The notes beneath the pieces are model-generated. The model was not told the DNA's origin. It worked only from the letters and a program-made list of their open reading frames with translations, and ran no database searches. From an uncultured Collinsella sp. (GTDB lineage Bacteria; Actinomycetota; Coriobacteriia; Coriobacteriales; Coriobacteriaceae), in assembly GCA_902388545.1 (NCBI GenBank), contig CABMPS010000112.1:1-6556 (forward strand): a DNA stretch of 6,556 bases, in the 5' to 3' direction. This document shows, in pieces, positions 1-6,137 of this stretch; within the stretch, counting starts at the first letter, position 1, and every line of letters starts with the position of its first letter. The translations under genes and the position numbers were made by a program.

Positions 1-45
1 CACGCAGTGCCCTTGCGAATCGAAGGTGAATGGTTTTCCCGTTAC

Positions 46-1014
46 CTAGTACTGCTCGATGCCCATGTAGCGACGGACCTCGGGGCTGTGGTCAAACACC
101 TTGCCGCGGGCGGCGCGCAGCTCGCAGCTCATGTTGTAGAAGAAGATCGGCTCCAGGTACGAACGCACGCTGGCGGGCACGTCGCCTACGCCGTACTCGA
201 GCGCATCGAGCACCATGACCGTATCGGTGTGCGTGTTGAGAAACGCCAGCGCGCGCTCCTCCATGGGGCGGCACTCGCCCGCGCCAAGCTGCACAAAGTA
301 GAACACGCCGGGCTCGGTGGCCTCGAAGGGACCGTGGAAGTACTCGCCAGAGTGGATGTAGCAGCAGTGCTGCCACTGCATCTCCATGAGCGAGCAGATG
401 GCCATGGCATAGGTCTGGCTAAAGTTGGGGCCGGAGCCCAGGATATAGAAGAACTTGTGCTGCTGGCAGAGCTCGGCAAAGCGATCACCCAGCTCGGCGT
501 TGACCTTCTCGCGGGCGGCGGGCAGCAGCGCGTCCATCTGCTTAAGGCCGGCATACATGTCGGCGAGCGCCTCGTAGCCCTCCTGCTGGTCGAGCAGCTC
601 GGCAGCCATTAGCACGCCAATGCCCTGCGGGACCTCGGCCTGCGACTCGCCCTTGCCCCACGGATAGACCCAGGTGGTCCACTTGCCGTTGTCGATCTTG
701 GAGCCCGCGTAGTCGGTCATAGTCACGACCTCGGCGCCGGCGGCGAGCGCCATCTCGCAGGCATCGACAACCTCCTGCGTATTGCCGCTGTGGCTGCAGG
801 CGACGACGAGCGACTTCGGCCCCAGGCTCTTGGGCGCCATCAGGCAAAACTCGCGTGCCGTGTAGACCGTCGAGGCAAACGTGGTGGCCTCGCGCTTGAG
901 CAGCTCGTTGGCCGGCATCAGGTCGATCATCGAACCGCCGCAGGCGATCCAAAAGACGTTCTCGATCTTACCCTTGCGCTCGATAATTTCCTGAATCAGA
1001 TCGTGTGCGTTCAC
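46..1014 (-). CDS. SIS-domain sugar-phosphate deglycase/isomerase, FrlB/FraB-like
   Basis: A 322-residue cytoplasmic protein with two SIS (sugar isomerase) domains, roughly residues 15-145 and 175-310. The first has the phosphate-binding loop SHSGNT at 74-79. The second has LMEMQW near 210 and HSGEYFHGPFE at 221-231. The layout and the C-terminal end (HSPEVRRYMGIEQY) resemble E. coli FrlB, the fructoselysine-6-phosphate deglycase, as I recall its sequence. Glu211 and His227 are 16 residues apart, the same spacing as the Glu/His pair reported as catalytic in Salmonella FraB, so the active site looks intact. Such enzymes split phosphorylated Amadori products into glucose-6-phosphate and an amine or amino acid. 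The start is GTG with AAGGAGGAG at 1022-1030, 7 nt upstream. It has its own promoter and lies next to a GntR/UTRA gene, as in some frl loci. The exact substrate is inferred; glucoselysine-6-phosphate or another aminosugar phosphate is also possible. SIS family is certain, the deglycase subtype probable. Confidence 0.88.
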   Translation of the reverse strand: MNAHDLIQEIIERKGKIENVFWIACGGSMIDLMPANELLKREATTFASTVYTAREFCLMAPKSLGPKSLVVACSHSGNTQEVVDACEMALAAGAEVVTMTDYAGSKIDNGKWTTWVYPWGKGESQAEVPQGIGVLMAAELLDQQEGYEALADMYAGLKQMDALLPAAREKVNAELGDRFAELCQQHKFFYILGSGPNFSQTYAMAICSLMEMQWQHCCYIHSGEYFHGPFEATEPGVFYFVQLGAGECRPMEERALAFLNTHTDTVMVLDALEYGVGDVPASVRSYLEPIFFYNMSCELRAARGKVFDHSPEVRRYMGIEQY

Positions 1015-1068
1015 GGTGACGCTCCTCCTTGTGTGGCGGCTTTGAGCGACGACAGCTCGTACCTGCGG

Positions 1069-1088
1069 TCGTTCTATGTTGTCCTATT
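1069..1088. promoter_or_regulatory. Operator-like tandem 10-bp direct repeat, proximal copy
   Basis: The plus strand reads TCGTTCTATG then TTGTCCTATT: two 10-bp units in direct orientation, one helical turn apart. The site overlaps the last bases of the -10 box and the predicted start of the SIS transcript, where a bound protein would block initiation. It matches the distal copy at 1131-1150 in 17 of 20 positions. The neighbouring GntR/UTRA protein is the obvious candidate ligand, though direct rather than inverted half-sites are unusual for that family. Confidence 0.55.
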
Positions 1089-1115
1089 TATAGCACGCAA
1101 GCTGTCGCTGGTGAA
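1087..1115 (-). promoter_or_regulatory. Promoter of the SIS gene (extended -10)
   Basis: Reading the minus strand, TTCACC (1115-1110) is followed after 17 nt by TATAAA (1092-1087), and TGC directly precedes the -10 box, giving an extended -10. Transcription would start near 1080, leaving a leader of about 65 nt before the GTG at 1014. The leader can fold a small imperfect stem (1049-1056 with 1065-1072, one mismatch). The -10 box abuts one tandem repeat and the other lies upstream of the -35, as expected for a regulated promoter. Confidence 0.6.
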
Positions 1116-1130
1116 GTCATTTCGCCAAAC

Positions 1131-1150
1131 TTGTTCTATGTTGTTCTATC
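1131..1150. promoter_or_regulatory. Operator-like tandem 10-bp direct repeat, distal copy
   Basis: The plus strand reads TTGTTCTATG then TTGTTCTATC, a 10-bp unit repeated with one difference. It lies upstream of the -35 of the SIS promoter and only 8 bp beyond the stop codon of the adjacent GntR gene. Its start is 62 bp from that of the proximal copy, close to six helical turns, so both sites would face the same side of the DNA. That suits looping or cooperative binding, but the binding protein is inferred. Confidence 0.55.
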
Positions 1151-1158
1151 TGTGGACG

Positions 1159-1923
1159 TTAGATGTCGAACACGTAGCGCGAGCCCACGATCTTTTGGCG
1201 CCCGAGCAGCAGGGGGCGCTCGTCCGCATCGGTAAAGTACGCCTCCATATAGAAGAGCGGCTCGCCAACCGGCACCTCCAGCAGTGGAGCCGCCTGAGCA
1301 TCGGCAAGCGCGATCTCCACGGTACAGGGGTCGGACTTGAGCGGCGCGCGACCCGAATGCTCGGCAACGAGCGCAAAGATCGAGTTATCGGCGAGGTCCT
1401 TATCGGCAAGTGTCTGCAGATAGGGATGGTCGGCCAGCACAAAGGCGTTGTTCTCGAGCATAACGGGCACGCCGTCGGCCGTGCGCACGCGCTCGACCAC
1501 GATGAGTTCGGCACCGGGCTCCACGCCAAAAAACGCCGCGTCCTCGCGCGTCGCCGCAACCACCGTGCGCGACACCAGGCGCGCTCCGGCCACCATGTCA
1601 TTGGCGGCGCAACCCTCGGTAAAGCTCTGTACGTCGCCTTTCTGGCGAATCTTGCGCTTGAGCTTGGGGGCGCACACAAAGGTGCCCCTGCCCTGCTGGC
1701 GGTTGAGATACCCCGCACGCGACAGCTCCTCGATGGCGCGGCGCACGGTGACGCGCCCTACGCCGTAGGACTTCGCGAGCTCGATCTCGGAAGGAATGCG
1801 CGAGCCAGATGCGTACACGCCGCGCGCGATCTCTCCCTTTAGGTCGTCCATAACCTGCTGGTACAGCGGCACGGCGGAAACCTCGGCGCGCTCGGAACGT
1901 TCGGTCTTGTTATCGGCTACCAT
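1159..1923 (-). CDS. GntR-family regulator, HutC subfamily with UTRA domain
   Basis: A 254-residue transcription factor. An N-terminal winged helix-turn-helix spans residues 18-83, with the hallmark RIPSEIELAKSYGV, recognition helix VTVRRAIEEL (58-67) and wing QQGRGTFV (76-83). A UTRA effector-binding domain spans about 98-250, with RVRTADG and the end VGSRYVFDI. UTRA regulators usually bind sugar phosphates or related small molecules and release DNA on binding. The first 17 residues are a polar extension not seen in its paralogue at 4170-4889. The start is ATG with GGAG 7 nt upstream, inside the recQ coding end. Only 2 nt separate it from the recQ stop, so it is probably translationally coupled to recQ. 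Downstream lies the SIS gene with paired repeats around its promoter, so this is the likely regulator of that gene, by analogy with FrlR in frl loci. I see no clear terminator after its stop. Confidence 0.93.
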   Translation of the reverse strand: MVADNKTERSERAEVSAVPLYQQVMDDLKGEIARGVYASGSRIPSEIELAKSYGVGRVTVRRAIEELSRAGYLNRQQGRGTFVCAPKLKRKIRQKGDVQSFTEGCAANDMVAGARLVSRTVVAATREDAAFFGVEPGAELIVVERVRTADGVPVMLENNAFVLADHPYLQTLADKDLADNSIFALVAEHSGRAPLKSDPCTVEIALADAQAAPLLEVPVGEPLFYMEAYFTDADERPLLLGRQKIVGSRYVFDI

Positions 1924-1925
1924 CG

Positions 1926-3908
1926 TTACGCTCCATCCCGTGCATGCTCGGACTCAAATTCTTCAATCGCCGCCATAAACTGCTCGCCAAAGGCGTCGGC
2001 CTTTTTCTCGCCAATGCCGTTGACCTGGATCAGCTCGTCGCGCGTCTGAGGGCGCAGGCGGCACAGACCGCGCAGAGCCTTGTCGGAGAAGACCATGTAC
2101 GGCGCCATCTCCAGCTCGGTCGAGATCTCCTTGCGCAAGGCACGCAGGCGCTCGAACAGCTCGGCATCGTCGCCCACGCGCGGGCGCTGATCCAGCTCAG
2201 CCTCCTCGCGCAGCAGATCCACCGCACGGCGGGCGCGAGCCGAGGCCTTGCGCTTGGACGCGCGACGCTTAACGGTAAAGGCGAACGCCTCATCCTCGAC
2301 CTCGCCGGCACGCGGACCCAGTCCCACGACCGGGTACTGCCCCTGCGAGGTTGCCAAATAACCGCGGCCGCACAGCTGGCCGATGATGTCCTTGATGCGC
2401 CCGACCGATTCGCTCGACAGCTCACCGTAGCCGCGGTCCTCGTCCAGATGCATCTGGCGAATGCGCTCGGTGTTGCCGCCGTGGAGCACATCAGCGATCA
2501 GCGACTTGCCAAAGCGCATGGGTCGCGTGGCCACATAGCGCACGGCAGCGCGGGCCATATCGGTGACGTCCTCGACCTCGAACTGCGTGAGGCAGTTGCT
2601 GCAGTTGCCGCAGCCCTCGGCTTCGTCCGTGGCGGTGGCGCCCGCACCAGCCGCAGCAGCATGCTCGGCCGCGGCCTCGTCGCCAAAGTAGCGCAGCATA
2701 TATTCGCGCAGGCAGCCGGTGGTATTGCAGTAGCCCTCCATCTGACTGAGCAGACGATATCGATTTTGGAGCGCCCACGCGCGTTGCTCGTCGTCGAGCG
2801 CCTCGTCGGCCGCATCGCCGCGGTCGATTAAAAAGCGGCGCATGCGAAAATCGTTGCCGTTCCACAGTAAGTGGCAGCTGGCCGGATCGCCATCGCGGCC
2901 GGCGCGGCCCGCCTCCTGGTAGTAGGCCTCGATGCTCTCGGGCACATTGTTGTGGATCACGTAGCGCACGTTGGGCTTGTCGATGCCCATGCCAAAGGCG
3001 TTGGTGGCAACCATCACCTGAAGATCGTCGTCAATAAAGGCACGCTGGCTTTGGCGGCGGGCGTCATTGCCCATGCCGGCATGGTAGCGGCCAACGCGAA
3101 TGCCGCTGGGGCCCAGCGCCTCGGCAAGCTCGCCTGCCAGCGCATCGACCGTCTTGCGGGTCGAGCAATACACGATGCCGCTCTCGCCCGAATGCGCAAT
3201 CACATAGTCGCGCACCCACGCTGCCTTGGCCTTGTCGCCCATCTCCTCGCAGCCAAAGTAGAGGTTCTTGCGATCGAAGCCCGTCACCACCGTCGCGGGA
3301 TTTTGCAGGCCGAGCATCTGCTGAATGTCCGCGCGCACACGCTCAGTCGCCGTAGCGGTAAAGGCCGCCACGATGGGGCGCTGCGGCAGGGAATCGATGA
3401 ACTCACGAATCTGCAGGTAGGCGGGACGGAAATCCTGGCCCCATTGGCTCACGCAGTGGGCCTCGTCAATGGCCACGAGCGGCACGCCAATGCCGCCGTC
3501 CGCCGCGGCCTCCTGCGCAAAGGCCAAAAAGCGTGGCTCGAGCAAGCGCTCGGGCGCCACGTACATAAGCTGGTAGCGGCCCTCGCGCGCCCGCTTGAGC
3601 ACGGTGTTTTGCTGGGCCGGAGTAAGGCTGGAGTTGAGATAACTGGGGCGCGCACCCGCCGCGAGCAGCGCGCGGGTCTGGTCCTCCATAAGCGACAGCA
3701 ACGGACTCACCACAAAGGTGATGCCGGGAAGCATGAGCGCGGGCACCTGGTAGCAAATGGACTTGCCGGCACCCGTGGGCATAACGCCCAGCGCATCGCG
3801 GCCGGCAAGAATCGCATCGACCATGCGGTCCTGTCCCGGGCGAAACGAGGTGTAGCCAAAATAGGCGCCGAGCGTGTCGAGCGCCATCTGCTGCATGCTA
3901 TCGGTCAT
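1926..3908 (-). CDS. recQ: ATP-dependent DNA helicase RecQ
   Basis: A 660-residue 3'-5' DNA helicase of the RecQ family, acting in recombination, fork repair and suppression of aberrant exchange. Visible parts in order: motif 0 region (FGYTSFRPGQ, 17-26), Walker A MPTGAGKS (43-50), DEAH box (148-151), the aromatic-rich loop HCVSQWGQDFRP (151-162), motif III TATAT (184-188), motif V NAFGMGID (303-310) and motif VI QEAGRAGRDG (331-340). The zinc site is probably Cys399, Cys433, Cys436 and Cys439, followed by the winged helix. An HRDC domain lies at about 577-655, with MVFSDKALRGL and VNGIGEKKADAFG. An Ala-rich insert of roughly 20 residues (411-430) separates the first zinc cysteine from the other three. 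A basic linker (about 547-562) precedes HRDC. The length is slightly above the E. coli protein. The start is ATG with AGGA 4 nt upstream. The stop lies 2 nt from the next gene, a GntR regulator. Confidence 0.97.
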   Translation of the reverse strand: MTDSMQQMALDTLGAYFGYTSFRPGQDRMVDAILAGRDALGVMPTGAGKSICYQVPALMLPGITFVVSPLLSLMEDQTRALLAAGARPSYLNSSLTPAQQNTVLKRAREGRYQLMYVAPERLLEPRFLAFAQEAAADGGIGVPLVAIDEAHCVSQWGQDFRPAYLQIREFIDSLPQRPIVAAFTATATERVRADIQQMLGLQNPATVVTGFDRKNLYFGCEEMGDKAKAAWVRDYVIAHSGESGIVYCSTRKTVDALAGELAEALGPSGIRVGRYHAGMGNDARRQSQRAFIDDDLQVMVATNAFGMGIDKPNVRYVIHNNVPESIEAYYQEAGRAGRDGDPASCHLLWNGNDFRMRRFLIDRGDAADEALDDEQRAWALQNRYRLLSQMEGYCNTTGCLREYMLRYFGDEAAAEHAAAAGAGATATDEAEGCGNCSNCLTQFEVEDVTDMARAAVRYVATRPMRFGKSLIADVLHGGNTERIRQMHLDEDRGYGELSSESVGRIKDIIGQLCGRGYLATSQGQYPVVGLGPRAGEVEDEAFAFTVKRRASKRKASARARRAVDLLREEAELDQRPRVGDDAELFERLRALRKEISTELEMAPYMVFSDKALRGLCRLRPQTRDELIQVNGIGEKKADAFGEQFMAAIEEFESEHARDGA

Positions 3909-3939
3909 GGTTTCCTAACGTCCAAGTCATCTGCCGCCG

Positions 3940-3945
3940 ATTATA
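3940..3945 (-). promoter_or_regulatory. -10 box of the recQ promoter
   Basis: The minus strand carries a perfect TATAAT set in GC-rich sequence, 31 bp upstream of the recQ ATG. It predicts a short leader of about 25 nt. No convincing -35 is seen at 16-18 bp. It would also transcribe the coupled GntR gene. Confidence 0.55.
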
Positions 3946-4006
3946 CGCCGCCACACGGACCAGCGCCGCACGGCTGCCGGCCACAAGCAACGCGATCCGA
4001 GGGAAC

Positions 4007-4101
4007 GAGCGTGGATTTTTGGACACTTTCCTGATGAGCATGGATAATCTCCCACTTTGAGCCCGTCACCGAGCCAAAAACGGGAGATTATCCACGCTCA
4101 T
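4007..4101. repeat. Palindromic intergenic repeat with competing arms
   Basis: Positions 4034-4053 and 4082-4101 form an inverted repeat with 20-bp arms and one mismatch around a 28-bp loop. A further partial arm, GAGCGTGGAT at 4007-4016, is an exact inverted match to 4090-4099, so the right arm can pair with either left arm. A smaller stem, CCCGT (4062-4066) with ACGGG (4080-4084), competes with the main one. Neither strand has a U-rich tail, so an ordinary intrinsic terminator is unlikely. No flanking target duplication and no coding content are seen. It resembles a REP- or MITE-like repeat; copy number in the genome cannot be judged here. Confidence 0.65.
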
Positions 4102-4141
4102 TCTGCAGATTGCCGCTCTGGCGGGCTTGCAGCGTCGACTG

Positions 4142-4169
4142 GTTACGCGGTTTGGTAAAACCGCGTAAC
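4142..4169 (-). terminator. Perfect 12-bp stem hairpin after the upstream GntR gene
   Basis: GTTACGCGGTTT (4142-4153) and its exact complement (4158-4169) enclose a 4-nt loop, starting at the base after the TAA stop of the GntR gene at 4170-4889. Position and strength suggest a transcript end or an RNA-stabilising hairpin. On the minus strand the downstream sequence (CAGTCGACG) has no run of T, so this would be a U-less terminator or a 3'-end stabiliser. Confidence 0.6.
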
Positions 4170-4889
4170 TTACATGACCATAACGTAGCGCGATCCCACG
4201 TAGTACTGCTTACCCATCAAAACCGGCTCGCCATTGGGGCCGATAAAGCCGGCACGCAGGTTGAGCAGCGGATCGTGCGGAGCAATGCCCAGCTCAGCCG
4301 CCTGCTCGGCATTGGCACGAACGGCCTCGACCGTGCGGTAGCCAACCGAGACAATCGGCGTTCCGCCAACACGCTCGATCTCGGCAAAAATCGACTTGTC
4401 CTCAAGATCGGCCGTCAACAGCTCACGGTAGGCGTCAAACGGCACAAAGACGTTTTCCTCAAAGATGGGCTCACCATCGGCCGTACGCACGCGTTTGATA
4501 TGCAGCAGCAGCGCATCCTTCTGCAGGCCAAAGAATTCCATCTCGTTTTGGCGCGCCGGCACAATCTGGCGATCGATCACATGCGCGCCCGCCTTCATGC
4601 CGTTATCGGCGCAAAGCTCGGTGAACGTCTGCAGCGTCGAGGCGTGGAACTGGCGGTTGATGTGCGGCGTGGAGACAAAGGTGCCGCGGCCCTGCTGCTT
4701 AACCAGATAGCCGTCGGAACACAGTTCCTCGACGGCACGGCGCACCGTAATACGGCTCACCTCGTACTGTTCGGCAAGCTCAAGCTCGGACGGAATGCGC
4801 TCCTTGGGTGCATAAACCCCTTTCTCGATTGCATCCTTGATCTCGTCATAAATCTGCTGGTAAAGCGGTGCATTTTTGGGTGTGGGCAT
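4170..4889 (-). CDS. GntR-family regulator, HutC subfamily with UTRA domain (second paralogue)
   Basis: A 239-residue transcription factor. The winged helix-turn-helix spans residues 8-72 (PLYQQIYDEIKDAI, RIPSELELAEQYEVS, recognition helix ITVRRAVEEL at 47-56, wing QQGRGTFV at 65-72). The UTRA domain spans about 86-237 and ends GKQYYVGSRYVMVM. Hand alignment with the regulator at 1159-1923 gives about 42 identities in 65 residues of the DNA-binding domain, with few gaps elsewhere. The two are therefore close paralogues that may read related sites, while the UTRA pockets differ more. The ligand is unknown. The start is ATG with only a weak AAGAG 9 nt upstream; no other in-frame ATG lies before the HTH. 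It appears monocistronic: an AT-rich promoter region precedes it and a strong hairpin follows the stop. Its target is not obvious; self-regulation or control of the adjacent YitT gene is possible. Confidence 0.93.
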   Translation of the reverse strand: MPTPKNAPLYQQIYDEIKDAIEKGVYAPKERIPSELELAEQYEVSRITVRRAVEELCSDGYLVKQQGRGTFVSTPHINRQFHASTLQTFTELCADNGMKAGAHVIDRQIVPARQNEMEFFGLQKDALLLHIKRVRTADGEPIFEENVFVPFDAYRELLTADLEDKSIFAEIERVGGTPIVSVGYRTVEAVRANAEQAAELGIAPHDPLLNLRAGFIGPNGEPVLMGKQYYVGSRYVMVM

Positions 4890-4993
4890 ATCTGATCACT
4901 CTTATCAAAATAGCGAAATAACTAATACGTATATAACGTCTTTTTATATGTTATCTCAGTTTGATAAAACGATACACCACATACAGCAAATCC
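4890..4993 (-). promoter_or_regulatory. AT-rich promoter/operator region of the upstream GntR gene
   Basis: This 104-bp gap is much richer in A and T than its surroundings. It contains an 8-bp palindrome ATACGTAT (4925-4932) and a dyad TTATC-7-GATAA (4951-4967). A further TTATCA occurs at 4902-4907. One possible promoter on the minus strand is TTGCTG, 17 nt, TATCAA; TATAAA (at about 4943-4948) is another -10 candidate without a good -35. The exact promoter cannot be fixed by eye. The dyads may be sites for autoregulation. No terminator for the YitT gene is evident here. Confidence 0.4.
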
Positions 4994-6001
4994 TTACTTG
5001 CCGTCGTCCTGCTGCAGACTGTCCTGCTCGCTGAGGCGCGCCTGCCTGCTGGCCATGCGCGCGGGCTTGTCGGGATCGGGTACGGCCGTGGGCATGGGCT
5101 CGTCGACATGACCGCCCCACCAGCCGCCCACGAAGTTGAGCGTGTGGAACACATTGATCACGGCGCCGGGATCAATATCGCACACCAGCTTGATAATGTC
5201 CTGGCTCTCGTAGGTCGAGACAACGGCGTGCAGCAGATACATCTTTTCGCGGCTGTATCCGCCAATGACCTCGGCGCAGCTAATGCCATGCTGAAAATGG
5301 TCAACATAGGCTGTCATGACCTCGTCTGCCTTGCGTGTCGTGATCTGCAGCGTTACGCGGTCGTAGCGGCGGTAGAAGCTGTCGATGGTCTTGGTCGAAA
5401 TAAACTGGAACACGATGGAATACGCCGCATTGTCCCAACCAAACATAAAGCCAAAGATCGCCAGGATAGCGCAGTTAAAGCCAAAGATGACGCCCCAGAT
5501 GGTCTTGCCTGTATGGTTGGAAACCCACAGCGCGATAAAGTCGGTGCCGCCGGTGGATGCGCCGGACTTAAGCGCGATGGCGGCGCCCAGGCCCGAGACC
5601 ACGCCGCCAAAGATGATGAGCATGATCTTGTCGCCCAAAAACGGGGCGAAGTGAAAGATGTTGAGGAACAGCGACGAGAGCATGACCTGCATCATCGAGA
5701 AGATGACGAAGCGCTTGCTGATGCCGCTCCAGCAAAGGAGCGCCACGGGGATGTTGAGCGCGAGCATGCCGAACGAGATGTCGATATGAACGCCGCCGAG
5801 CGAGGTGACGCGATCGAGCAGGACCGCGACGCCGGTGAGGCCGCTCGGAAGCAGGTCGGCGGGGCGAATGAACGCCTGAATCAGAAATGTCTGGAGAACG
5901 GCGGAGATGGTGACCGCCACGGCAGTAATGGCGCGGCGGACGATGGTGAGACGGCCGAGCACGAGCACGCGGTCCGTGAGCTGATCGATGGCGTTCGCCA
6001 C
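4994..6001 (-). CDS. YitT-family membrane protein (DUF161 plus DUF2179)
   Basis: A 335-residue integral membrane protein. Hydrophobic segments lie at about 22-45, 53-65, 74-92, 98-118, 126-145 and 168-189. The family signature GASTGGTDFIA is at 147-157. A soluble C-terminal DUF2179 domain of about 80 residues (roughly 213-292) follows, and contains DRVTLQITTRKADEV and a GGYS segment. The last ~35 residues (from about 300) are polar, rich in Pro, Asp, Gln and Ser, and probably disordered. YitT proteins are widespread in Firmicutes and Actinobacteria, but the transported substrate, if any, is not established; a nucleotide- or ligand-sensing role for DUF2179 is only a suggestion. The start is GTG with AAAGGAG (6007-6013) 5 nt upstream. 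It has its own extended -10 promoter and is not obviously part of an operon. Confidence 0.92.
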   Translation of the reverse strand: MANAIDQLTDRVLVLGRLTIVRRAITAVAVTISAVLQTFLIQAFIRPADLLPSGLTGVAVLLDRVTSLGGVHIDISFGMLALNIPVALLCWSGISKRFVIFSMMQVMLSSLFLNIFHFAPFLGDKIMLIIFGGVVSGLGAAIALKSGASTGGTDFIALWVSNHTGKTIWGVIFGFNCAILAIFGFMFGWDNAAYSIVFQFISTKTIDSFYRRYDRVTLQITTRKADEVMTAYVDHFQHGISCAEVIGGYSREKMYLLHAVVSTYESQDIIKLVCDIDPGAVINVFHTLNFVGGWWGGHVDEPMPTAVPDPDKPARMASRQARLSEQDSLQQDDGK

Positions 6002-6046
6002 GTAGGCTCCTTTCGAAGGCAGATGTAATTGTGGGGCATGCCGGCG

Positions 6047-6055
6047 ATTGTAGCA
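6047..6055 (-). promoter_or_regulatory. Extended -10 promoter of the YitT gene
   Basis: The minus strand reads TGCTACAAT, a TGn extended -10 with box TACAAT (6052-6047), 45 bp upstream of the GTG start. The nearest -35-like hexamer, TTGAAG (6078-6073), lies 20 nt away, too far for ideal spacing, so the extended -10 probably does most of the work. Confidence 0.5.
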
Positions 6056-6063
6056 TGGAGCGC

Positions 6064-6089
6064 GAGAGGGCGCTTCAATTCACCCTCTC
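6064..6089. promoter_or_regulatory. Inverted repeat over the -35 zone of the YitT promoter
   Basis: GAGAGGG (6064-6070) and CCCTCTC (6083-6089) are exact inverted copies around 12 bp, and two further pairs follow after one mismatch. The repeat covers where the -35 of the YitT promoter would lie, so it may be an operator. It could equally be a chance GC-rich dyad or the remains of a terminator. Confidence 0.35.
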
Positions 6090-6137
6090 TCGACAACCAA
6101 AACGGGACCGGTAACCCCACAACCAAAGGCCCAAATT

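Noticed and set aside
1..45. A downstream gene beginning at the extreme left edge
   Set aside because: A GTG at plus positions 1-3 has an AGGG 6 nt upstream, but no coding sequence is in view, so it cannot be supported as a feature.
790..1842. 350-codon open frame on the plus strand
   Set aside because: It crosses the SIS promoter and runs antisense to both the SIS and GntR genes, and shows no recognisable domain.
2871..4034. 387-codon open frame on the plus strand opposite recQ
   Set aside because: It lies antisense to recQ, whose motifs are unmistakable; its translation is low-complexity Ala/His/Arg with no family features. High-GC codon bias produces such shadows.
4034..4101. Reading the long palindrome as an intrinsic terminator
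   Set aside because: Neither strand has a T-run after the stem, the loop is 28 bp and the arms are long and AT-mixed; a dispersed repeat fits better.
4007..4101. CRISPR or att-site reading of the repeated GAGCGTGGAT segments
   Set aside because: Only three copies in mixed orientation, without regular spacers, integrase, tRNA or cas genes.
4961..6028. 355-codon open frame on the plus strand opposite the YitT gene
   Set aside because: Charged low-complexity translation antisense to a clear membrane protein; no evidence of its own promoter.
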